NCBI GenBank assembly: GCA_035493895.1
Contig: DATJHM010000095.1
Span: 1-17,635 of the forward strand
Length of the DNA stretch: 17,635 bases
Direction of reading: 5' to 3'
Origin: DATJHM01 sp035493895
GTDB taxonomy: Bacteria; Chloroflexota; Ktedonobacteria; Ktedonobacterales; Ktedonobacteraceae
Positions 12,567 to 17,635 of this stretch are shown here, piece after piece. Numbering within the stretch: position 1 is the stretch's first letter; each line of letters starts with the position of its first letter. The notes beneath the pieces are model-generated. The model saw nothing but the letters and a program-made list of their open reading frames with translations, was not told the DNA's origin and ran no database searches. The translations under genes were made by a program, and so were the position numbers.

Positions 12567-15056
12567 CTACTTTTTTCGTCTACGTGGTTCCACGGGTGGG
12601 TCCGGTAGCATCTCCATGAGTAGTGGTGGCTGGCGAAACGTTGCAGCATGGAGCGCAACTTCTATGACCTCATCCATGCGTTCAACAGAAACGATGCGCA
12701 ACGTTTTAAGTATCTCGCCAGGAACATCCTCCAGATCTTTTCTATTCCGTTCTGGAAGAATAAAGATGCTGATTCCTGCACGGTGGGCGGCCAGCACTTT
12801 CTCTTTCACGCCACCAACCGGGAGCACGCGACCGCGCAACGTAATTTCTCCTGTCATCGCAATCTCGCGCCGAATGGGCCGATGGGTCAGCGCTGAGATC
12901 AAGGCCGCCGCCATCGTAATGCCCGCTGAAGGTCCATCTTTCGGAATCGCGCCCGCTGGCAGATGAATATGAATATCGTACTTTTCATAGAAACGATCTT
13001 CCAGACCGAATTGTTCCGCGCGCGATCGTGCATAGGAAAGCGCTGCCTGGGCCGATTCTTTCATCACATCTCCGAGCTGACCCGTCAGGGTGAGATGGCC
13101 ACGTCCCTTCATCAGCGTCGCTTCAACCGTAATGAGATCCCCGCCAGCGCTCGTCCAGGCCACGCCAGTTGCCACGCCCGTTTCATCGTGCTGTTCGGCC
13201 AGACCGAAAAAGTAGCGCTGCGGACCCAGATAGTCGGCGAGATGATCGGCCGTAATTCTCGTTTTTGTCTTCTGTCCCTCTGCCACTTTGCGTGCCACTT
13301 TGCGCATAATCGTCGCGATCTCGCGTTCAAGATTGCGTACGCCTGCCTCACTCGTGTATGCGCGAATGATGGCCTGGAGTGCCAGCGTATCAAGCTCTAT
13401 GCGTGCTGGCTTCAGGCCGTGCTCGTGCAGTTGTTTCGGCAGTAAAAACTGTTGGGCGATATGAATCTTCTCATCTTCAGTATACCCGGGAAGTTCGATC
13501 ACTTCCAGCCGATCGCGCAGTGCATGTGGGATCGCATGGAGCACGTTTGCCGTCGTCACGAAGATCACCTGGGAGAGATCGTATGGCACTTCCAGATAAT
13601 GGTCGGAAAAGGCATTATTTTGTTCGGGATCAAGGACCTCGAGCAGCGCCGCCGATGGGTCACCACGAAAGTCCGCGCCAATTTTATCGATCTCGTCGAG
13701 CATAAACAGCGGATTCACAGTGCCCGCCGTCTTCATCGTTTGCACAATACGTCCTGGCATCGCGCCAACGTACGTGCGCCGATGACCGCGCACCTCGGCC
13801 TCATCATGGATGCCGCCCAGCGAGATACGCACAAATTTGCGGTTCAACGCCATGGCGATCGAGCGGCCAAGTGAGGTTTTGCCTACGCCCGGTGGACCCA
13901 CAAAGCAGAGGATCGGACTGCGCATATTGTCCGAGAGTTTGCGTACAGCGATATATTCAAGGATGCGCTCTTTAATTTTCGTCAGGCCATAGTGGTTTGC
14001 CTCAAGGATCTCAGCCGCTTCCACGAGGTCCAGGCGATCCTCAGTCGCTTCATTCCAGGGCAGGTGGAGCAGCCAATCCAGATAGCCGCGAATAATGCCG
14101 CCATCTGGAGCCATTGCTGGCAAGGACTGGAGCCGCTCCAGTTCTTTGTTTGCGCGTACTTTGACTTCGGCTGGCATTGCGCTGCGTGTGAGCTGTTCGC
14201 GTAGCTCGTTGTGTTCACGCATGCTCGGATCGCCCTCGTTGAGTTCACGCTGGATCACGCGTAATTGTTCGCGTAAGAAGAACTCTCGCTGCGTTTTATC
14301 AATTTCGCGCTGCACTTTGTTATGGATCTGATTTTCCAGTTCGAGGATATCCAGTTCATTGGAGAGGAGGATGCTGACGCGCTGCAAACGTTGTTCGAGA
14401 TTAGCCGCTTCCAGAACGTTCTGGCGAATAGGGACGGCGAGGTCAAGGGCGGAGACGATAAAATCCGCCTGCGCCCCCGCCTTCTCAAAGTTGACCGCTG
14501 TAATATACGCCTCTTCAGACAGATCGGCGCTGAGTTTAATGCAGCGTTCGAAGAGTACCATAATGGCGCGTCGCAGGGCCTCCACGGCAAGGGGGGACTC
14601 GCTGGTGTCGGGCAAGATCACGCCGCGTGCTCGCGTATAGGGTTCCTCCTGCGTGAAGGTCATCAGGCGCATGCGGCGCTTCCCGCGCAAGAGAACACTC
14701 ATCGAGCCATCGGGGAGTTTGAGGGCTCGTTCGATATTGGCTTCCACCCCCACCGAGTAAAGATCTTTCGCGCCCGGCTGTTCCACCTGTTCACGCGTCT
14801 GCGTGATCGCGAACAGAATGTGCTCCGCACTCATGGCCTCTTCAATCGCATTGATCGATTGCTCTCGCGTGACCAGCAATGGAATGACCCCATGTGGTAA
14901 AAGGACAGCATTGCGTACCGGGAGCAGCGGAAGTTCCAGCACTTCCGGGGAAGGCCGGAAAGAAGAGATCAGATCATCATTTTGCGCAATGTGCGATCTA
15001 TTTTTTTTACGATTATGAATGCGCTCAGGATTTGTATCCTGAGGGATTTTCTCCAA
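12567..15056 (-). CDS. lon: ATP-dependent Lon protease
   Basis: A full-length (829-residue) cytoplasmic LonA that unfolds and degrades damaged and regulatory proteins. The N-terminal LON domain starts at LPLLPVRNAVLLPHGVIPL (42-60) and runs to about 235. A helical coiled linker follows (240-375), including the LREQLRVIQRELNEG signature. The AAA+ module has Walker A GPPGVGKTS (387-395) and Walker B FMLDEIDK (451-458). The protease domain has PKDGPSAG with the catalytic Ser710 and GGVKEK with Lys751. The start is TTG at 15056 with GAGGGTGG upstream. The C-terminus ends in a short Pro-rich then basic tail. It has its own near-consensus promoter, with an operator-like dyad in the leader. Confidence 0.97.
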   Translation of the reverse strand: MEKIPQDTNPERIHNRKKNRSHIAQNDDLISSFRPSPEVLELPLLPVRNAVLLPHGVIPLLVTREQSINAIEEAMSAEHILFAITQTREQVEQPGAKDLYSVGVEANIERALKLPDGSMSVLLRGKRRMRLMTFTQEEPYTRARGVILPDTSESPLAVEALRRAIMVLFERCIKLSADLSEEAYITAVNFEKAGAQADFIVSALDLAVPIRQNVLEAANLEQRLQRVSILLSNELDILELENQIHNKVQREIDKTQREFFLREQLRVIQRELNEGDPSMREHNELREQLTRSAMPAEVKVRANKELERLQSLPAMAPDGGIIRGYLDWLLHLPWNEATEDRLDLVEAAEILEANHYGLTKIKERILEYIAVRKLSDNMRSPILCFVGPPGVGKTSLGRSIAMALNRKFVRISLGGIHDEAEVRGHRRTYVGAMPGRIVQTMKTAGTVNPLFMLDEIDKIGADFRGDPSAALLEVLDPEQNNAFSDHYLEVPYDLSQVIFVTTANVLHAIPHALRDRLEVIELPGYTEDEKIHIAQQFLLPKQLHEHGLKPARIELDTLALQAIIRAYTSEAGVRNLEREIATIMRKVARKVAEGQKTKTRITADHLADYLGPQRYFFGLAEQHDETGVATGVAWTSAGGDLITVEATLMKGRGHLTLTGQLGDVMKESAQAALSYARSRAEQFGLEDRFYEKYDIHIHLPAGAIPKDGPSAGITMAAALISALTHRPIRREIAMTGEITLRGRVLPVGGVKEKVLAAHRAGISIFILPERNRKDLEDVPGEILKTLRIVSVERMDEVIEVALHAATFRQPPLLMEMLPDPPVEPRRRKK

Positions 15057-15073
15057 TGCGGCACCACCCTCTC

Positions 15074-15088
15074 ATCAATGGTATTGAT
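15074..15088. promoter_or_regulatory. operator-like dyad in the lon leader
   Basis: ATCAAT-GGT-ATTGAT is a perfect 6-bp dyad around 3 bases. It lies between the expected transcription start (about 15103) and the lon start codon, where a repressor could block elongation. It does not match the CIRCE element of HrcA. The regulator is unknown. Confidence 0.4.
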
Positions 15089-15109
15089 AGCCCTGTTTAT
15101 CTGTCTCCC

Positions 15110-15138
15110 ATTATAACGTAGATAGGGAGAGGTGGCAA
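15110..15138 (-). promoter_or_regulatory. sigma70-type promoter of lon
   Basis: On the minus strand TTGCCA (15138-15133, 5 of 6), exactly 17 bases, then a perfect TATAAT (15115-15110). This is one of the best promoters in the window and implies lon is transcribed strongly and independently of the upstream zinc-ribbon gene. Confidence 0.8.
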
Positions 15139-15240
15139 CGAGACAGAGATGCGTCACCTGTATAGTAGTTGTAAGCAGCATGCAATGGGAATGAGCGAGC
15201 ACAGGCAGATGCGGAAAAGTACTCCTCTGCGCCTGTTTTC

Positions 15241-16086
15241 TCATAGACGTTTAAAATTGGCCTCGATAATTCTCCAGGAGCGGTTGGGTTGATGTTGGAC
15301 AAGATAGTAGCCCTGATAGAGGCTGACGCGTGTAGTTATGTGTTTATGAGCAATGATCTCGGTAGCCTGGACGGTCAGGGGGATACGTATCGTGGTGTCT
15401 GAGATCGCCGAAAGAATGCCAAAGCGAATAGTATCACGTTGTGTATGCGCGAAACCCCGGGTAAATGTCGTATAGTCGAGCGGATTGTTCAGCCAGAGCG
15501 CATATGCGGCGCGATACTCTTTTGCGTTAATGCTGCGATAATAACTGTTGATCATCTCTCTGGCACCTGCAAGTAAGGTCGTGGTGCCGGGCGTGGGCGT
15601 GATCTGGGGCTTCGCGCGGAGCCGCTGATGAAGCGGGGAAGGGGTAGGCGTAGGGATGGGACTGATATACGCCTGAATTGTCGGTGGTGGCGTGAGCTCA
15701 GTGATGGGCGTGAGCTCCATGATTACTGAACCTGGAATCGGTGCCAGTAGCCCCTGAAGCGTATTGAAGCCTGCTGAGAACAGATTGTAGACGGAGATAA
15801 GCAGCAGGAAAGAGACAAGCAACAGACCTGAGTAGGCCAACCAATGTGTTTTGCGTACTACCCTTGCTCCCTGTTGGAAACGTTGATACTCAGGAACGAC
15901 AGGCGCGTAGAGGGCATCTCGGATGGGGAAATTCTTTCTCCGTCTGAGCACGTGTTCTGGTGGCATATTGATAATTGCTGAATGAAAATCATCTTCCTGG
16001 GATAACGGATTGGTCTCAATGCCGCAGTGAGGACAGCGGTCTACAGTAGGGGCTAGTCGAAGACCACAATGTTTGCAAAAAGCCAT
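15241..16086 (-). CDS. zinc-ribbon/single-TM/NTF2-like protein B
   Basis: The start at ATG 16086 has GGAGGGAG upstream; 281 residues. The order is the same as in protein A: zinc ribbon (FCKHCG ... RCPHCG, about 3-22), cytoplasmic linker with a basic patch (LRRRKNFPIR), one membrane helix (WLAYSGLLLVSFLLLISVYN), a Pro/Thr-rich outer linker (many PTP/TPTP units), then an NTF2-like domain. Shared with A in the last domain: Y.S(I/V)NA.(E/D)Y..AY.LW, F..G(F/Y)..TQ, ATE(I/V), Y.GYYLV and W.I. The N-terminal linker is shorter and not Gln/Tyr-rich. It lies upstream of lon on the same strand with a separate promoter. Function unknown. Confidence 0.82.
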   Translation of the reverse strand: MAFCKHCGLRLAPTVDRCPHCGIETNPLSQEDDFHSAIINMPPEHVLRRRKNFPIRDALYAPVVPEYQRFQQGARVVRKTHWLAYSGLLLVSFLLLISVYNLFSAGFNTLQGLLAPIPGSVIMELTPITELTPPPTIQAYISPIPTPTPSPLHQRLRAKPQITPTPGTTTLLAGAREMINSYYRSINAKEYRAAYALWLNNPLDYTTFTRGFAHTQRDTIRFGILSAISDTTIRIPLTVQATEIIAHKHITTRVSLYQGYYLVQHQPNRSWRIIEANFKRL

Positions 16087-16101
16087 GGCGCTCCCTCCCA
16101 A

Positions 16102-16528
16102 CTCTCCAGTCTCTGTACCAAAATTATACAGGACGCTAAAAGTAATACATCATCATATAGAAGCATATGGAGCTATACGGTTGGTTTTCACTGCGCTATA
16201 GGCGTATGCTGCGCGGGTTGATAAATACGTGGGAAAATGTTATGTTACCTATGCAAGTGCACAAAGGAGCACTACACGTACCGATCTCGTATCGGTGGTA
16301 GCGTGAAGGGCGATACTTTTCGCAAATCAGGAGTTCATACAGGTAGCGTGCCTGCCCAATGTCTGGAGGATGAACCATTCCACCAGTGAAGGCACAGTGG
16401 CCGAGAGCGGCAAAACGTCTTGCCTGAATCTCCAAAAAACAGGCAGCTATGAGTATGTGCAAGAGTTGGCACCTGAAGGTGTCTTTCTTTTCTCCCTCTG
16501 TCTGAACGTATGAGGGTACCGAGAAAGG
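16102..16528. other. divergent intergenic region with nested inverted repeats
   Basis: The region separates zinc-ribbon B (minus) from the oxygenase gene (+). A frame on the minus strand at 16196-16462 has no ATG or binding site and is not believed. Structures seen: AGCATA...TATGCT enclosing CTATA...TATAG at about 16162-16212; CCGAT/ATCGG at 16279-16293; TGCCTG/CAGGCA at about 16421-16444; and GGCACC-TGAA-GGTGTC followed by TTTCTTTT near 16468-16490, which resembles a small terminator on the + strand. Together these could mark an unannotated structured RNA or leader. No known riboswitch was recognised. Confidence 0.35.
16123..16128 (-). promoter_or_regulatory. -10 box for zinc-ribbon protein B
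   Basis: A perfect TATAAT on the minus strand, 37 bases before ATG 16086, preceded directly by TG. The hexamer 17 bases upstream (GATGTA) is a poor -35, so an activator may be needed. Confidence 0.45.
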
Positions 16529-16534
16529 ATGTTT

Positions 16535-17401
16535 ATGGGACTCAATGTACTATCTCCAGCGCAGGTGAATCAGTTTATTGAGTGCGGCTACACGACTGTA
16601 GAGGAAGCTTTCCCGCGTCAACAGGCTCTGGTCGCTCAGGAATTTCTCTGGGAGCGATTAGCCGAGCGCGGGGTACTGAAGAACGATCGGTCTACCTGGG
16701 AGCCGATGGTTCGTATGAACGAAAACTATAACGATCCTGTCTTCGAGCCATGTACGACGGAGCGTCTGATCGCCGCAACAGAGGATCTGCTCGGGCAGGG
16801 CCGACGCTTGCAGCAGACGAAAGGCTGGGGCTGGTGGCCTGTCAATTTCGCCTCGGGCGCTGATAAGCCGTGGGATGTTCCTACTACTGGCTGGCACTGG
16901 GATGGGAGCCATTTCCGACATTTTGTCGATGCCCCCGATCAAGGGCTACTGATGCTGTGCATGTTCTCTGATATCGGCCATCATGGCGGTGGCACGCTGG
17001 TCGCTGAGGGCTCGCATAAGCTGGTTGCGCGTTTCCTCAAAGACCATCCGGGGCTGGAACTGCGCGAAGCCTATAATTTGTGCAATCTCACGAACCCCTG
17101 GCTGGCGGAACTCACCGGTAAGGGCGATCAGCCGCATGCGCAAAACCGTGTAGAGTATTTTATGGAGAATACCTATCAGGACGACGTGACGAGCCTGCGT
17201 GTGGTGGAGACCACCGGAGCACCTGGAGATGTGATCCTCTGTCATCCATTTTTGTACCATGCAGCGTCGCAAAATCATTCTGGCATCCCCCGTTTTATGT
17301 GTAACCGCACAACTCCCCTGAAAGATCGCATGAACTTTGATCGTAGCGATAGCGATTATTCAGCGGTCGAAGTTAGCATTCGCAACGCAATCCTTGTTTA
17401 A
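16535..17401 (+). CDS. phytanoyl-CoA dioxygenase (PhyH) family oxygenase
   Basis: Start at ATG 16535, where AAAGGA lies at proper distance; an ATG at 16529 is too close to the binding site. The 288 residues fit the PhyH family of Fe(II)/2-oxoglutarate-dependent hydroxylases. The opening LSPAQVNQFIECGYTTVEEA is the usual N-terminal helix and 'gY..ve' strand. The metal site is GWHWDGSH (His-x-Asp) plus the distal His in CHPFLYHAASQN, and the Arg in IPRFMCNR should bind 2-oxoglutarate. GGGTLVAEGSHK is the typical strand between. All key residues are present, so it should be active. The natural substrate cannot be predicted. It has no operon partner and ends 33 bases before the promoter at 17435. 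Confidence 0.88.
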   Translation: MGLNVLSPAQVNQFIECGYTTVEEAFPRQQALVAQEFLWERLAERGVLKNDRSTWEPMVRMNENYNDPVFEPCTTERLIAATEDLLGQGRRLQQTKGWGWWPVNFASGADKPWDVPTTGWHWDGSHFRHFVDAPDQGLLMLCMFSDIGHHGGGTLVAEGSHKLVARFLKDHPGLELREAYNLCNLTNPWLAELTGKGDQPHAQNRVEYFMENTYQDDVTSLRVVETTGAPGDVILCHPFLYHAASQNHSGIPRFMCNRTTPLKDRMNFDRSDSDYSAVEVSIRNAILV

Positions 17402-17411
17402 GCTGGCGGTA

Positions 17412-17434
17412 CCTGCAAATTTTTTTGTTGCAGG
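17412..17434 (+). repeat. hairpin after the oxygenase gene
   Basis: CCTGCAA and TTGCAGG form a perfect 7-bp stem with a T-rich 9-base loop. It may end the oxygenase transcript, although the T-run lies in the loop and not behind the stem. The right arm directly touches the -35 box of the next promoter. Confidence 0.45.
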
Positions 17435-17463
17435 CTGACAGCGCTTGCAATTTTTGCTATAAA
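17435..17463 (+). promoter_or_regulatory. sigma70-type promoter at the right edge
   Basis: CTGACA (17435-17440), exactly 17 bases, TATAAA (17458-17463); both boxes match at 5 of 6. Transcription would start near 17470, inside the operator, and 25 bases before the ATG at 17495. Confidence 0.7.
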
Positions 17464-17464
17464 G

Positions 17465-17478
17465 TGCAAGCGCTTGCA
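17465..17478. promoter_or_regulatory. LacI/GalR-family operator
   Basis: TGCAAGCGCTTGCA is a perfect 14-bp palindrome with the central CG and the TTGCAA-type half sites of LacI/GalR regulators. It covers the expected transcription start. An inverted partial copy, AGCGCTTGCAA, occupies 17440-17450 in the promoter spacer, forming 10-bp perfect arms with 17465-17474. The arrangement predicts repression relieved by a sugar ligand. Confidence 0.7.
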
Positions 17479-17494
17479 ATGGGGCGGAAAAGAA

Positions 17495-17635
17495 ATGCTC
17501 TTTTTTGCCCCATATCTTCCTGGTCCCGTTCCTCTTTTTCCAGTGCTTCCTCGTCTCTTGCGCAAACTGACTGACCATGAGAAAATAGCACAACTGATCC
17601 AAACTCCCAGGCAAGATTGCTGTTATCAGCAAGAT
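17495..17635 (+). CDS. start of a possible family 3 glycoside hydrolase (partial)
   Basis: From ATG 17495 the frame is open for 47 codons to the window end. The leader has a weak purine-rich GGCGGAAAAG. The stretch RLLRKLTDHEKIAQLIQ resembles the N-terminal 'LL.KMTLEEKIAQL.Q' signature of GH3 beta-glucosidases and N-acetylhexosaminidases. The LacI-type operator in front supports a sugar-use gene. The earlier ATG at 17479 is in another frame that stops after 31 codons. Identity is tentative because only the first residues are visible. Confidence 0.4.
   Translation, partial: MLFFAPYLPGPVPLFPVLPRLLRKLTDHEKIAQLIQTPRQDCCYQQD

Noticed and set aside
12963..14900. Long + strand frames opposite lon
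   Set aside because: They are antisense shadows of the well-conserved lon coding sequence.
16370..16420. GCCACTG and nearby GGTGGAATGG on the minus strand, recalling a cobalamin riboswitch
   Set aside because: The conserved B12 box (AGYCAGGAGACCTGCC) and the rest of the fold are absent, and the downstream gene on that strand is not related to cobalamin.
16196..16462. 88-residue minus-strand open frame
   Set aside because: It opens with TTG without a binding site, is Cys/His/Tyr-rich in an irregular way and overlaps several hairpins.
17479..17574. ATG 17479 as the start of the right-edge gene
   Set aside because: That frame stops after 31 codons and is Ser-rich without domain character; the ATG 17495 frame stays open to the end.

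Overview
The window looks like chromosomal DNA of a Ktedonobacteria-type Chloroflexota bacterium. This is inferred from moderate GC, sigma70-type promoters, and two proteins built as an N-terminal zinc ribbon, one membrane helix, a Pro/Ser/Thr linker and a C-terminal NTF2-like domain. The assignment rests on protein style and should be confirmed by phylogeny of FtsY, Lon or RF2. Most genes are housekeeping, separated by smaller accessory genes.

Left part (1-2600): the end of an unidentified + strand gene, a hypothetical minus-strand protein with a Lys/Arg tail, and a multi-pass membrane protein resembling heme-binding cytochrome b561-type proteins. About 570 bases without a convincing gene follow. 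A minus-strand tRNA-Leu(CAA) comes next, with its own promoter straddled by a perfect 9-bp inverted repeat.

Centre-left (2600-7720): a minus-strand group ftsY-accD-accA couples the SRP receptor with both carboxyltransferase subunits of acetyl-CoA carboxylase. Upstream lies a small zinc-ribbon protein with its own promoter and long leader. A divergent sigma70-family gene follows; a strikingly good -24/-12 (sigma54-type) motif lies in front of it.

Centre (7900-11600): an XRE regulator/DUF2975 membrane protein pair, a decayed Tn3-family transposase fragment, and a chagasin-type (inhibitor I42) lipoprotein. A strong bidirectional terminator separates the lipoprotein gene from prfB. prfB encodes release factor 2 with the classical programmed +1 frameshift at CTT TGA C. 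A divergent orphan P-loop kinase follows.

Right part (11590-17635): on the minus strand the order of transcription is zinc-ribbon/NTF2 protein B, lon, zinc-ribbon/NTF2 protein A. The two zinc-ribbon genes are clear paralogues that bracket lon, which has a near-consensus promoter and an operator-like dyad. The last complete gene is a phytanoyl-CoA dioxygenase-family oxygenase on the + strand. At the right edge a good promoter overlaps a perfect LacI/GalR-type operator in front of an open frame that runs off the window and resembles the start of a family 3 glycoside hydrolase.

No CRISPR array, prophage or defence island is visible. The least explained items are the zinc-ribbon pair around lon, the sigma54-like element before a sigma70 gene, the structured prfB leader, and the decayed or structured intergenic stretches.
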